From Borrelia duttonii Ly (GTDB lineage Bacteria; Spirochaetota; Spirochaetia; Borreliales; Borreliaceae), in contig NC_011229.1 in assembly GCF_000019685.1 (NCBI RefSeq), positions 558,001-622,000 of the forward strand: 64,000 nt of DNA, in the 5' to 3' direction. The notes under the pieces were generated by a model. The model was given only the letters and a program-made list of their open reading frames with translations. It had not been told where the DNA came from and searched no databases. Below, piece after piece: positions 1-8,663 of the stretch. The translations under genes and the position numbers were made by a program. Position 1 is the first letter of the stretch, and each line of letters opens with the position of its first letter.

Positions 1-2105
1 ACATTGAAGAGAAGATAAAAAAATTGTTTGCATCTTTTAAGAAACCATTAGATGAGCCTGAAAAAGTTGTAATAAATTTAGATACTGTAATTGATAAAAA
101 ATTTGTAAGTATAGATGATGATGAAACCTTATTTCCTAGTATTGAGTTTATTTGTAAAGAAGAGACCAAAGGAGGTATTGTTACTGTTGGGGATCTTAAG
201 AGATATATCGAGAAAAATCTATTAAATAGTCTTTTTATAAATAGATTTTATGAATTAAAGGTTATTGGAACAAATTATTTTAGATCATTTAATAAATTTG
301 GTTCGAATTATAAATCAGATAATAATTATATTTTGATTAAAAATATTTCTTTAACTATCGATCCAGAGCATTTTAAGGAAGCTTTTGAAGGGTTTTTTTA
401 TGAAATTGAGAGAATCAGGAAGTTTGGTTTTACGAAAGGAGAGATTGATAAAATTAAGTCCGAAATGATAACTTCTTATACTGTTGATAAAGAGAATCTT
501 AAGAAACAAAAGTCTTCCATCATTGCAGATCATTTGGTGGGTGTTGCTTCATCGAATTTTCACTTGCTTGATGGTAATGAAGTTTTTGACGTTGCTATTA
601 AATGTTTGAATAATATTAGCCCAGATACAATATCAGCTCTTGCTAGTAGTGAGGCCTTTATAGATAATATGACTGTTATTTATAAGTATTCTAAAAAATT
701 ACATTCTAATTTAACTTTTGAAGAGTTGCAAAAATTTCGTGATATTGCTTTAAATAAAGAAATTAAACCTTATGATGATGTGTCAATTCAGGGCGAATTC
801 TTCAAAAAATCTTTGCAAAGTAAAAATATTGTTGATGAAAAAGAATTTATAAATGAAATTTCATCTTTTACTTTGGAGAATGGCGTTGAAGTTTATTTTA
901 AACATAATGAAAATAAGAAAAATATAGTTGACTTTACTGCAATTTCTTGGGGTGGTTTATTAAGTGAGGATCCTGAATTGATTCCTGTTTTATCTTTGGC
1001 TCCAAGTATAGTTTCTAAATCAGGATATGGGGATTATTCTAAGCTTCAAATTGAAAAATATTTATCAAATAAATTGGTAACATTGATGCCATCGGTTTCT
1101 GAGAGAAGTTCACGTATTAATGGTGGTGCTGAGGCTAAAGATCTTGAAACTTTATTTAAGCTTATATATTTTACATTTAATGAAGCCAAGATAGATGATG
1201 TTGTTTTGCAGACTACTATTGATGATATGAGTGCAACAATTAAGGCTAGGAAAAATAGTTCTAATTATCTTTTTTCTAATGCTATTAAAAAATTTTATAA
1301 TAATGATGATTATCGTTTAAGAGATATTCAAGAATCTGATTTGCAAAATATATCAAAAGATATTCTTTTGGATTTTTATAAAAAGAGATTTACTTATGCA
1401 GACAATTTCAAATTTATTTTTGTGGGAGATATTGACTTAGATACAATAAAAAAATTTTCAAGTAAATATTTAGGTAATTTAAATTCTAAAAAGCTAAATG
1501 AATTTAGAGATTTAGATTATTCTTATAAAAAAAATACGAAAAGAATAGTTGTTGGTAAAAAAGAGGATGCTGCAAGTAGTACTGTATATGTTGCATATCC
1601 TTTCACGTTTAATTATACACCTGAAAAAGTCCTAAATTATAGGGCGTTGGCATCTCTTTTGAGTGAAGGTCTTGTTAAAGCTATTAGAAGAGAACAGTCT
1701 AGTGTTTATGGAATAGATGCGTCTTTTGATCACTATTTTAGAAAGCATTCTGATTCAGATGGTTTTATTGTTGTGTCTTTTACAGTTGAGCCTAAGGCTT
1801 TAGATAGTGTTTTAAAATCTGTTAATGAATATATTTTGGAGAGACAAAAAATAGATTTTGTAGATACTGATTTTGATTATATTAAGAAAAATATTATTAA
1901 AAATAATAATATTGCTTCTGAGTCCAATGGTTATTGGAGTTCAGTGATATTAAATTCGGTTTTGTGGCATGATTCTATTATAGATACTTTTAGTAATAAA
2001 TTTGTTGATGATAATTTAAATAAAGATACAATAAATATGTTATTTAAGAAGATCGATTTTAAGCAAGGAACAGAGATTGTATTAATTCCAAGTAATGATA
2101 ATTAA
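1..2105 (+). CDS. M16 family (pitrilysin-like) zinc metallopeptidase, C-terminal part, 5' truncated by the window
   Basis: The frame is open from the first base of the window, so the start and the N-terminal catalytic domain with its inverted HxxEH zinc site lie upstream. About 700 residues are visible. They contain M16-type half-domains, including a non-catalytic repeat that opens near 'LENGVEVYFKHNENKK', and the C-terminal Arg/Tyr signature 'RREQSSVYGID' near residue 550, which in this family helps position substrate. Full-length pitrilysin and Zn-peptidases of this class are about 900-1000 aa, consistent with a missing 200-300 residues. A 13-bp terminator-like hairpin follows the stop. From memory it matches BB0536 of B. 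burgdorferi. Whether the enzyme is active cannot be judged from this part. Confidence 0.88.
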   Translation, partial: IEEKIKKLFASFKKPLDEPEKVVINLDTVIDKKFVSIDDDETLFPSIEFICKEETKGGIVTVGDLKRYIEKNLLNSLFINRFYELKVIGTNYFRSFNKFGSNYKSDNNYILIKNISLTIDPEHFKEAFEGFFYEIERIRKFGFTKGEIDKIKSEMITSYTVDKENLKKQKSSIIADHLVGVASSNFHLLDGNEVFDVAIKCLNNISPDTISALASSEAFIDNMTVIYKYSKKLHSNLTFEELQKFRDIALNKEIKPYDDVSIQGEFFKKSLQSKNIVDEKEFINEISSFTLENGVEVYFKHNENKKNIVDFTAISWGGLLSEDPELIPVLSLAPSIVSKSGYGDYSKLQIEKYLSNKLVTLMPSVSERSSRINGGAEAKDLETLFKLIYFTFNEAKIDDVVLQTTIDDMSATIKARKNSSNYLFSNAIKKFYNNDDYRLRDIQESDLQNISKDILLDFYKKRFTYADNFKFIFVGDIDLDTIKKFSSKYLGNLNSKKLNEFRDLDYSYKKNTKRIVVGKKEDAASSTVYVAYPFTFNYTPEKVLNYRALASLLSEGLVKAIRREQSSVYGIDASFDHYFRKHSDSDGFIVVSFTVEPKALDSVLKSVNEYILERQKIDFVDTDFDYIKKNIIKNNNIASESNGYWSSVILNSVLWHDSIIDTFSNKFVDDNLNKDTINMLFKKIDFKQGTEIVLIPSNDN

Positions 2106-2127
2106 TTTTCATTATATTGTTTTGTTT

Positions 2128-3564
2128 TTAATTGCTGTTGTCTTTAAAAAGGATTAATAGTTCTCCCGGTATTAATCCTTTTGTTTGCCATAATAATTTT
2201 TCTAATTTTATGGCCCATTGTTCATATTCTTTAAATTCAGTTTTGGAGAAGTAATTGGTGTTAATTAAATAATTTGCTATATTTTCTTTTGGGAGCGCGG
2301 TTGTATATGCATAAAATTCATTCATTACTAAATAATTAAATGTGACATCATAACCTATGTTATCTAAAAAATTAATCCAAGATTTTTTGTTATTTGGTGA
2401 AATATTTTTATTCCAAAAATTAACAATTTCTTTATTGAAATTATTGTCTGTAAAAAAATACATGTGTAGCATTTCATGCATAAAGATTCTCATTTGGTCT
2501 GTTTTTGACATAATTTCATCTTCGGAGTAAGTTGCAAATGCAATGTTTTTTGATTTGTTTTTAATTTTTATTATGTTATTTTCAATATATGCTAATTTGT
2601 TGGCTATAATTAAGTTTTTTAAAGTTATTTCTTCTTTATTTAATTTAATATTTGATTTTTGTGCTTCATTAAAAAATGTAATTATATCTTGGAGTCTATA
2701 ATCATGACCACCCCATCCTACTTTATTTTCTAGTTCAGTATTTGATAATAATCTTCCTCTAAATTCTTTTTTTTCGAGAAAGAATGCCATTCTTTTTAAC
2801 ATTAAGGCTTGATCGTGCAATGTTTTAAATTTTATTATGTATACATTAGGATTTGCTATGAAATTAAAGAATTCAAAAGAATCTCTTCTGTAATTTTTTT
2901 TTGTATAATTGAAAATAAGTTTTAAGTCAGCATTTATTGGTTTATTGATTTCATAATAATCATTCATATTAATGTATCCAATTTCATTAATTTGAATCAT
3001 ATTGTCGTTTTTGGTAGATTTTATTTCATCATTGTGATTTTCTAGTGATGTGTACTTGATGAGATTTGATAGTACTATTTTTTGTGATTCTTTTTTTGAA
3101 TATAAATTTGTTATTATGGGATTTAATATTGTTTCTTTTGATTTAAAGCCTATTATTGGAAACATGTTTTTATTGAGATTAAAATTGATAGAATATCCAT
3201 CCTTATCAATGAATATTTTAAATTTTTGGAGATCTGTTTTTGTTGTTTGTATACTGGATTTTTGTATTTCAATGTTATTGAAATTGATAGATTTGATATT
3301 ATTTATTTTGATTTCTAATATCATTGTTTGATCTTGATTAATGATTGTTGGGATATTGTATGAGTGACTTTTGTATTGGGTGTTAATTTTTATATTTGCA
3401 TTTTTGTTGCTTTTTAGATTTAATATGAGATGATCTATTTTTTCGTTATGACAGTATACTATTTTTTTATTATTGTTGATTGTTATGCATTTTTTTTGAT
3501 TATTAGTTTCATTGATTGCATAAAGCCTTGTCAAGAAGATTAACATCATTAAAATTCTTTTCAT
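2128..3564 (-). CDS. secreted/periplasmic protein with HExxH metalloprotease-like motif
   Basis: 478 aa, unnamed. It begins with a basic and hydrophobic signal sequence (MKRILMMLIFLTRLYA) that would send it to the periplasm or surface. The middle is Asn/Lys-rich with no domain I recognise. The C-terminal third carries H363-E-M-L-H367 inside 'MRIFMHEMLHMYFF', the zinc-binding HExxH pattern of gluzincin-type peptidases. An acidic residue in 'NEFYAY' at about E416 could be the third ligand. Peptidase activity is inferred from this motif only. No ribosome binding site precedes the ATG, but a TATAAT lies 10 bases upstream, which suggests a leaderless transcript. It probably corresponds to a hypothetical protein near BB0537/BB0538. 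The A-rich coding strand is typical of minus-strand genes here. Confidence 0.7.
   Translation of the reverse strand: MKRILMMLIFLTRLYAINETNNQKKCITINNNKKIVYCHNEKIDHLILNLKSNKNANIKINTQYKSHSYNIPTIINQDQTMILEIKINNIKSINFNNIEIQKSSIQTTKTDLQKFKIFIDKDGYSINFNLNKNMFPIIGFKSKETILNPIITNLYSKKESQKIVLSNLIKYTSLENHNDEIKSTKNDNMIQINEIGYINMNDYYEINKPINADLKLIFNYTKKNYRRDSFEFFNFIANPNVYIIKFKTLHDQALMLKRMAFFLEKKEFRGRLLSNTELENKVGWGGHDYRLQDIITFFNEAQKSNIKLNKEEITLKNLIIANKLAYIENNIIKIKNKSKNIAFATYSEDEIMSKTDQMRIFMHEMLHMYFFTDNNFNKEIVNFWNKNISPNNKKSWINFLDNIGYDVTFNYLVMNEFYAYTTALPKENIANYLINTNYFSKTEFKEYEQWAIKLEKLLWQTKGLIPGELLILFKDNSN
2147..2182. terminator. 13-bp stem terminator-like hairpin between convergent genes
   Basis: Perfect 13-nt inverted arms at 2147-2159 and 2170-2182 flank a 10-nt loop. 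The 3' arm ends in TTTT on the + strand, and the minus strand also shows a T run after the stem. It lies 40 bases after the stop of the M16 gene. It overlaps the last codons of the convergent gene on the minus strand, so for that gene the hairpin sits inside coding sequence. Confidence 0.6.
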
Positions 3565-3574
3565 TACATACTAT

Positions 3575-3580
3575 ATTATA
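3575..3580 (-). promoter_or_regulatory. candidate -10 box (TATAAT) for the HExxH protein gene
   Basis: Minus-strand TATAAT ends 10 bases before the ATG at 3564, which would place the transcription start about 3-4 bases before the start codon. No Shine-Dalgarno sequence is visible. No good -35 box was confirmed. Confidence 0.4.
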
Positions 3581-3622
3581 ATGAAAAGAATGTGATAAAT
3601 GAAAATTTAAGCAAATTTTTTA

Positions 3623-3695
3623 CATCCTCTAGGGGAATCGAACCCCTGTTGCCAGGATGAAAACCTGGAGTCCTAGGCCACTAGACGAAGAGGAC
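3623..3695 (-). tRNA. tRNA-Glu (anticodon TTC)
   Basis: Full cloverleaf on the minus strand. The acceptor stem is GTCCTCT with AGAGGAT (first pair G-U), the anticodon arm is CCAGG-TTTTCAT-CCTGG with TTC at 34-36, and the T arm is AGGGG-TTCGAAT-CCCCT. The discriminator base is G, as usual for tRNA-Glu. CCA is not encoded. It follows tRNA-Lys(TTT) by 7 bases and is surely cotranscribed with it. Confidence 0.97.
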
Positions 3696-3702
3696 AAAAA
3701 AT

Positions 3703-3775
3703 TGAGCTCAGTAGGACTCGAACCTACGACTCTCGCCTTAAAAGGGCGATGCTCTACCAACTGAGCTATGAGCCC
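3703..3775 (-). tRNA. tRNA-Lys (anticodon TTT)
   Basis: Cloverleaf with acceptor GGGCTCA/TGAGCTC (G2-U71 wobble), D arm AGCTCAGTTGGTAGAGC, anticodon arm TCGCC-CTTTTAA-GGCGA with TTT at 34-36, T arm GTAGG-TTCGAGT-CCTAC and discriminator A. It is driven by a perfect consensus promoter 22-50 bases upstream. Confidence 0.97.
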
Positions 3776-3803
3776 GAAAACAAAATCAAGTTTATCAAAA
3801 CTA

Positions 3804-3832
3804 ATTATACCATTTATATTAAATAATGTCAA
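3804..3832 (-). promoter_or_regulatory. consensus sigma-70 promoter for tRNA-Lys(TTT)/tRNA-Glu
   Basis: On the minus strand TTGACA (3832-3827) and TATAAT (3809-3804) are separated by 17 bases, an exact match to the sigma-70 consensus. The predicted start is near 3797, about 20 bases before the tRNA. Confidence 0.85.
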
Positions 3833-3866
3833 CACCTTAGGATGGGCAACACTATCATTATTTTAA

Positions 3867-3940
3867 TGAGCTGCACAGGACTCGAACCTGTGACCAGCGG
3901 GTTAAGAATCCGCTGCTCTTACCACCTGAGCTAGCAGCCC
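3867..3940 (-). tRNA. tRNA-Lys (anticodon CTT)
   Basis: Cloverleaf with acceptor GGGCTGC/GCAGCTC (G2-U71 wobble), D arm AGCTCAGGTGGTAAGAGC, anticodon loop TTCTTAA with CTT at 34-36, T arm ACAGG-TTCGAGT-CCTGT and discriminator A. The lowest pair of the anticodon stem (31-39) is an A-C mismatch. It has its own promoter, separate from the TTT isoacceptor. Confidence 0.95.
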
Positions 3941-3963
3941 GTAGTTTATATGAACTACTAAAT

Positions 3964-3992
3964 AGAATAAATACTTCAAGACATAATGTCAA
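3964..3992 (-). promoter_or_regulatory. candidate sigma-70 promoter for tRNA-Lys(CTT)
   Basis: Minus-strand TTGACA (3992-3987), a 17-base spacer and TATTCT (3969-3964). The -35 box overlaps the final codon and stop of the upstream TPR gene. Confidence 0.7.
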
Positions 3993-4636
3993 GAATTGTG
4001 ATTATTTTTTTCTATCTTTTGTAGTAAATTTTTTGCTTCTAAATGATTAGGATTTAATGTCAACAGTTTTGTTAAAGTTTCTTTTGCTAGAATTTTATTC
4101 TTTGCATTAATTCTTGACTTTGCAAGTTTTAATAGTATATTTTGATTGTTTGGGAAAAATCTTAAAGCGTTTTCATATGCAAAATCAGCTTCATTATATC
4201 TCTCAAGTTTATAAAAAGAATCTGCAGTTAGGATATATACTTTAGCTATTCGAGCTCCATTAGCATCAAGTCCGATATATTTTTGAAAATGTTTGAGAGC
4301 ATTTTTATATTGTCCTTGAAAAAAGTAAGCTTCTCCTAATGCTTGAATTATTCTTGAATCATGTTTTTTTATTTCAAGTCCTTTAATAGATTCTAGTTCA
4401 GCTTTTTTATATTCTCCTGTTGCTATTAAGCTCCATATAAGTATTACTCTTGCATCTAAATTATTTGAATTGTTTTTTATTTCATTTTGAGTATTTATAA
4501 TTGCTTCTTGAAATTTGCCTTGCCTGTAGAGTAAAAGGGAGTCTTCTTTCACTTGTGCTTGTATTTTGATTGTTAGGCACAAAAGTGGCAAGAAAAGGAT
4601 TATTCTTAATTTTGAGTCAAAATGTTTATTTGTCAT
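3989..4636 (-). CDS. exported TPR (tetratricopeptide) repeat protein
   Basis: 215 aa from the ATG at 4636, chosen because GGAG lies 5 bases before it. A longer reading from 4660 has no ribosome site. A hydrophobic signal segment (residues about 10-28, 'IILFLPLLCLTIKIQAQ') would place it in the periplasm or as a secreted scaffold. The rest is a run of TPR helices ('YRQGKFQEAI', 'ALGEAYFFQGQYKNALKHF', 'ADSFYKLERYNEADFAYENA'). TPR units bind other proteins, and the partner is unknown. The start overlaps the end of the bactofilin gene by 11 bases, so the two are translationally coupled and may act together in envelope organisation. Confidence 0.85.
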   Translation of the reverse strand: MTNKHFDSKLRIILFLPLLCLTIKIQAQVKEDSLLLYRQGKFQEAIINTQNEIKNNSNNLDARVILIWSLIATGEYKKAELESIKGLEIKKHDSRIIQALGEAYFFQGQYKNALKHFQKYIGLDANGARIAKVYILTADSFYKLERYNEADFAYENALRFFPNNQNILLKLAKSRINAKNKILAKETLTKLLTLNPNHLEAKNLLQKIEKNNHNS

Positions 4637-4982
4637 TTTTCTCCATTTCACAATTTCCATTAAATGAGGCTCCTGCTTCTATGAATAGTTCTTTTGTTGT
4701 TATGTTGCCAATTAATTTACCAGTTTTATAAATTTTGATTGTCTCTAAAGCCTCTACATTTCCTTTCATTGTACCATGATTGAGAAAATTATTACATTTA
4801 ATTTCTGCTTCTACATGGGCTTTTTCTCTTAGATATATTGAACTTGTAGAATTTATAAATCCTTTGAGTATGCCATCAATGATTATAGGCTTACTACTTT
4901 CTATATATCCTTCAAAGTTAAAATTACTCTTTATGACATTTTGGGTACTGTTTTCTTCAAATTCTAGGGTATCTATGCTCAA
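4626..4982 (-). CDS. bactofilin family (DUF583) cytoskeletal protein
   Basis: 118 aa. Bactofilins polymerise into beta-helical filaments that act in cell shape, polarity or peptidoglycan placement. The central region shows the family pattern of short beta repeats: 'GYIESSKPIIIDGILKGFIN', 'HGTMKGNVEALETIKIYKTG', 'GNITTKELFIEAGASFNG'. The start is TTG at 4982, supported by AGGAG five bases upstream. A long hairpin (4993-5031) abuts that ribosome site. It overlaps the downstream TPR gene by 11 bases. The size is typical of small bactofilins. Confidence 0.88.
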   Translation of the reverse strand: MSIDTLEFEENSTQNVIKSNFNFEGYIESSKPIIIDGILKGFINSTSSIYLREKAHVEAEIKCNNFLNHGTMKGNVEALETIKIYKTGKLIGNITTKELFIEAGASFNGNCEMEKNDK

Positions 4983-4992
4983 TGTTTCTCCT

Positions 4993-5031
4993 AAAAATGA
5001 ATGCTTATTTTTATTTTAAGCATTCATTTTT
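4993..5031. terminator. 15-bp hairpin between BI-1 gene and bactofilin gene
   Basis: Perfect 15-nt arms at 4993-5007 and 5017-5031 flank a 9-nt loop. On the minus strand the stem ends in TTTTT directly before the AGGAG of the bactofilin gene. It reads as a terminator for the BI-1 gene, but its edge touches the next ribosome binding site, so it could also affect translation. Confidence 0.6.
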
Positions 5032-5070
5032 TATTTTACATTTAAATTTTAATTTATTGATTTTTAGATT

Positions 5071-5766
5071 TTAATCTCTTCTTTGTCCCAAAAATCTTAG
5101 TAAGTATAAAAATAAATTTATGAAATCTAAGTAAAGTTTTAAAGAAGCTACTACTGCCATTCTATTTTTGATTTCAGTACCATCTTCTAACATATTATCC
5201 ATTTTAGAAATATTTTGAACATCATAGGCTGTTAAACCTGTAAATAAAATGACACCTAAAATTGAGATTAGAAAATTAAGCCCTGAACTTCTAAAGAACA
5301 TGTTAAGTATAGATGCGATGATGATGCCCCATAATCCCATCATAAAATAGCTACCCATTTTTGTAAGATCTGTACTTGTTGTGTGTCCATAAAATGACAT
5401 TGCAAGGAAAGTTAAAGAAGTAATTCCAAATGTATAAAATATTGAACCTTGAGTATATATCATAAATATAGAAGATAGTGTTACTCCTGTTAAAGCTGAG
5501 TACATGAGAAAAAGGGCTGTTGCTGTTCCACTTGATATTCTATTAATTGCACCACTTATTGCATAAACAAATCCGAATTGTATAAGTATTATGGCTATAT
5601 ATGACATTGGATTTGTGAATATTATGGCTCTAATTATTGCATTTTCAGATGTTGTGTATGCAAATATTGCAGATATTAAAAGCCCAACTGACATTAATCC
5701 AAAAACATGAGCCAAAAATTTATTTTTTATTTTTATTTCTTGTTTATCTTGCGTTAATTCAAGCAT
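5071..5766 (-). CDS. Bax inhibitor-1 (BI-1/YccA/TMBIM) family membrane protein
   Basis: 231 aa with about seven hydrophobic segments and a short cytoplasmic N-terminus. Family signatures include 'HVFGLMSVGLLISAIFAY' near the N-terminus, 'LTGLTAYDVQNISKM'-like sequence ('FTGLTAYDVQNISKMDNM') near residue 180, and the C-terminal 'ASLKLYLDFINLFLYLLRFL'. Bacterial members are inner-membrane proteins proposed to act in calcium/proton leak or membrane proteostasis. The ATG at 5766 follows AGGAGG. It lies 12 bases downstream of fusA on the same strand and is probably cotranscribed with it. From memory it corresponds to BB0539. Confidence 0.9.
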   Translation of the reverse strand: MLELTQDKQEIKIKNKFLAHVFGLMSVGLLISAIFAYTTSENAIIRAIIFTNPMSYIAIILIQFGFVYAISGAINRISSGTATALFLMYSALTGVTLSSIFMIYTQGSIFYTFGITSLTFLAMSFYGHTTSTDLTKMGSYFMMGLWGIIIASILNMFFRSSGLNFLISILGVILFTGLTAYDVQNISKMDNMLEDGTEIKNRMAVVASLKLYLDFINLFLYLLRFLGQRRD

Positions 5767-5778
5767 TATTATTCCTCC

Positions 5779-7860
5779 TTATTTATTGTTTTGTTCGTTA
5801 AATTTTTTACATAGTTCATTAAATGTTGCATTTGGAACTTTACCATATCTTAAAAATTCCATTGAAAATTCAGCTTTTCCTTGTGTAGATGATCTTAAAA
5901 CAGTTGAAAATCCAAACATTTCACTTAGCGGTACTTCGGCTTCGACCTTTGAGAAAGTGCCTTCTTCAGAAGAACCTAAAATTATTCCTCTTCTTTGATT
6001 GAGTAGGCCAAACATATTTCCTTGGAATTCTGTTGGTCCTTCAAGAGTTACTTTCATAATTGGTTCTAGTATTGTAGGTTTTGCCTTATTATAAGCTTCT
6101 CTAAATGCTCCAATTGCTGCTAATTGAAATGCAATATCTGATGAATCAACAATATGGTATTGTCCATCATTAATTGTAATTTTGACTCCAACGATTGGGA
6201 ATCCAATTAAGGTTCCCTTTTCCATAGCCTTTTGAAATCCTTTATCACATGATGGAATATATTCTGTTGGAATTACTCCACCTTTTATAAGATTGACAAA
6301 TTCGTAAGTTTGTTCTTCTGTATCAAGTGGTTCCATAAATCCGGCAACTCTTCCAAATTGACCTGCACCACCTGATTGTTTTTTATGAGTATAATTAAAT
6401 TCTGCTTTTTCTGTAATGGTTTCTCTATATGCTACTTGGGGCATTCCTGTTTCAACTTCGGCTTTAAATTCTCGTTTCATTCTCTCAATATAAACTTCTA
6501 AGTGTAATTCACCCATTCCTTGTATTATTGTTTCTTTTGATTCATTATCTACATAAGTTTTAAATGTAGGATCTTCTTTAGTAAATCGTCCAAGAGCTTT
6601 TGCCATATTGTCAGCTGATTTTTTATCTTTGGGTTTGATTGATAGAGATATTACTGGTTCTGGGATATACATTGATGTCATTGAGTAATTAATAGAAGGG
6701 TCACAGAATGTATCTCCTGATGCGCATTCTATTCCAAATAAAGCTACAATATCGCCACTGCTTCCAAATTCAATGTCTTCAGTATTATTGGCATGCATTC
6801 TAATGAGTCTTCCAACTTTAAACTTTTTAGAAGTTCTTGAATTTATTAATTCTTGTCCTTTTTTTAAAACTCCTTGATATATCCTGACATAAGTTAATTG
6901 TCCGTATTGTCCGTCTTCTAGTTTGAAAGCTAATGCTACAGTTGGTAATGTTTCGTCAGTTTTAAGTTTAATTTCTTTTTCATTTGCATTTAAGTCAAGT
7001 GCTATGTTTTGAATATCATGAGGTGAAGGTAAAAATTTATTTACAGCATCAAGTAAAAGTTGTACTCCTTTGTTTTTATATGCAGAACCCATAAATACTG
7101 GACAAAGTTTTAAAGATAAGGTTCCTGTCCTAATTGCGTCGTATATTGTCTCAAGAGCCACATTTTTTCCTTCCATATGTAGTTCCATAAGTTCATCATT
7201 AAAATCAGATAAGGCATCAAGCATTATTTTTCGCTTTTCTTCAGCCTCATTTAACAATTCAGCAGGGATTTCTTTTTCTATAATTTCTGTTCCATCTTTA
7301 CCTTCAAAGTAATAGGCTTTCATAACAACAAGATCAACAACTCCCATGTGTTTATCTTCAAGTCCAATTGGAATTTGCATTAAAACTGAATTTAAGCCAA
7401 GTTTATCTTTAAGTTGATCTTTTACGTTACTAGGATTTGCTCCGGTCTTATCACATTTATTCACAAAAGCAAGTCGTGGTACATTATATCTTTTTAATTG
7501 TCTGTCAACTGTAATTGATTGAGATTGGACACCTGCAACGGAATCAAGAATAAGTATTGCTCCATCTAAAACTCTAAGTGAACGTTCAACTTCAATTGTG
7601 AAATCAACGTGACCCGGAGTATCAATAATATTGATTGGATGATTTTTCCATTCAACATGAGTTGCGGCTGATGCAATTGTGATACCTCGTTCTTTTTCAA
7701 GTTCCATTGAATCCATTGTTGCTCCAACACCATCTTTTCCCTTAACTTCATGAATAGCGTGAATTTTGTTACAATAAAATAGAATACGTTCTGTAAGTGT
7801 GGTTTTCCCTGAGTCGATATGGGCACTAATACCTATGTTGCGCAATTTTTTGTAGTCCAT
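5779..7860 (-). CDS. fusA: translation elongation factor G (spirochaete EF-G1 type)
   Basis: 693 aa, full length. GTPase that moves tRNA and mRNA through the ribosome. G1 motif 'AHIDSGKTT' (residues 13-21), switch I '[11 protein letters not shown]', G3 'DTPGHVD', G4 'NKCD' near 133; the C-terminal EF-G domains IV and V follow ('[11 protein letters not shown]', '[11 protein letters not shown]'). The AHIDSGKTT form (rather than AHIDAGKTT) and NKCD are features of the spirochaete/mitochondrial EF-G1 branch. Borrelia has two EF-Gs, published as split between translocation and ribosome recycling. Its motifs place this gene with the translocase, BB0540 from memory. AGGAGG precedes the ATG by 10 bases. 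Confidence 0.97.
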   Translation of the reverse strand: MDYKKLRNIGISAHIDSGKTTLTERILFYCNKIHAIHEVKGKDGVGATMDSMELEKERGITIASAATHVEWKNHPINIIDTPGHVDFTIEVERSLRVLDGAILILDSVAGVQSQSITVDRQLKRYNVPRLAFVNKCDKTGANPSNVKDQLKDKLGLNSVLMQIPIGLEDKHMGVVDLVVMKAYYFEGKDGTEIIEKEIPAELLNEAEEKRKIMLDALSDFNDELMELHMEGKNVALETIYDAIRTGTLSLKLCPVFMGSAYKNKGVQLLLDAVNKFLPSPHDIQNIALDLNANEKEIKLKTDETLPTVALAFKLEDGQYGQLTYVRIYQGVLKKGQELINSRTSKKFKVGRLIRMHANNTEDIEFGSSGDIVALFGIECASGDTFCDPSINYSMTSMYIPEPVISLSIKPKDKKSADNMAKALGRFTKEDPTFKTYVDNESKETIIQGMGELHLEVYIERMKREFKAEVETGMPQVAYRETITEKAEFNYTHKKQSGGAGQFGRVAGFMEPLDTEEQTYEFVNLIKGGVIPTEYIPSCDKGFQKAMEKGTLIGFPIVGVKITINDGQYHIVDSSDIAFQLAAIGAFREAYNKAKPTILEPIMKVTLEGPTEFQGNMFGLLNQRRGIILGSSEEGTFSKVEAEVPLSEMFGFSTVLRSSTQGKAEFSMEFLRYGKVPNATFNELCKKFNEQNNK

Positions 7861-8411
7861 GGAATATTTTCCTCCTGAGCGTGTATTACTTAGAACATTA
7901 ATTGTCTTTAGTATTTTACATGATTTTTTTAGAAAAGTCTATTTTAAACTCTTCAAGTTGCCTTTGACTTGAGAGAGTTTTATTTTAAGATAAGTAAATA
8001 ACTTTAATTGAAGTATAAATTAGGTATGTTTCTATTTTAAATTGATTTTGTTTCACAAAAGTTTTCATATTAACATTTACATATATTATCTAATGTATAA
8101 ACTATGAGAGTGTTAATGTTATTTGTTAAGTTATTACAAGATTTTTGATGTTAAGAATTATTTTGTTTTATTTTTTTGTTAGGTATTATATCTGTTTTAT
8201 ACTTTTATAAAAGTTAGTTTGTAAAGAAAGTTTGTTATATTGAGATTTGCTTGACTAAGTTGTGTTAAACGTATACATTTAATTATAAGGAATATATCAT
8301 TTAGTAAATTTTGATTTTATTGATTAAAAATACTTAACATTATTTAATGAATTTACTCTTTCTTTACTTTATATTTTATACTCCTAAGAATAACTATTGG
8401 AGGATATAAGT
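7861..8411. other. 551-bp AT-rich divergent intergenic region
   Basis: No gene seen. It separates fusA (minus) from the KTSC gene (plus). It holds a bulged hairpin at 7946-7980 (7 + 5 bp around an unpaired G) in the probable fusA leader or promoter. It also holds a candidate plus-strand promoter at 8251-8279 and a weak TAACATT/AATGTTA inverted pair near 8072-8122. The rest is AT-rich without clear structure. Confidence 0.5.
8251..8279 (+). promoter_or_regulatory. candidate sigma-70 promoter upstream of the KTSC gene
   Basis: TTGACT (8251-8256), a 17-base spacer and TACATT (8274-8279). It would give a leader of roughly 125 bases before the start at 8412. Confidence 0.45.
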
Positions 8412-8639
8412 TTGAATACTTTAACAATATCTCATGAATTGAGTAAGATATGTCAGGTTGATTATGATTCTGCTTTGTCTGAACTTTCTGTATTTTTTAA
8501 AGACGGAAGAGCTTATAAGTATTTTAAAATTGAGCCAAGACATTTTAACATAATATCTAAACTTGTACAAGAAAAAAAATCAGTTGGGAAATATTTAACC
8601 GAACATATATTTAACAAGTATGATCAAGAAAGGCTTTAG
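8412..8639 (+). CDS. KTSC domain protein
   Basis: 75 aa from TTG at 8412, chosen because GGAGG (8399-8403) lies at proper distance. An upstream in-frame TTG at 8397 overlaps that site and is unlikely. The protein is essentially one KTSC domain: 'YDSALSELSVFFKDGRAYKY' followed by 'KSVGKYLTEHI'. KTSC domains are named for the Lys-Thr-Ser-Cys sequence of some members and are found alone or fused to RNA- and DNA-related proteins; their function is unsettled. Here the motif reads K-S-V-G. A 13-bp hairpin terminator follows at once, so it is likely a single-gene transcript. Confidence 0.8.
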   Translation: MNTLTISHELSKICQVDYDSALSELSVFFKDGRAYKYFKIEPRHFNIISKLVQEKKSVGKYLTEHIFNKYDQERL

Positions 8640-8663
8640 ATTTTAAGTTTATTTTTTAATTGG

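Noticed and set aside
3629-3835. Small open frame across two tRNA genes
   Set aside because: The bases are fully used by tRNA-Glu, tRNA-Lys and their promoter.
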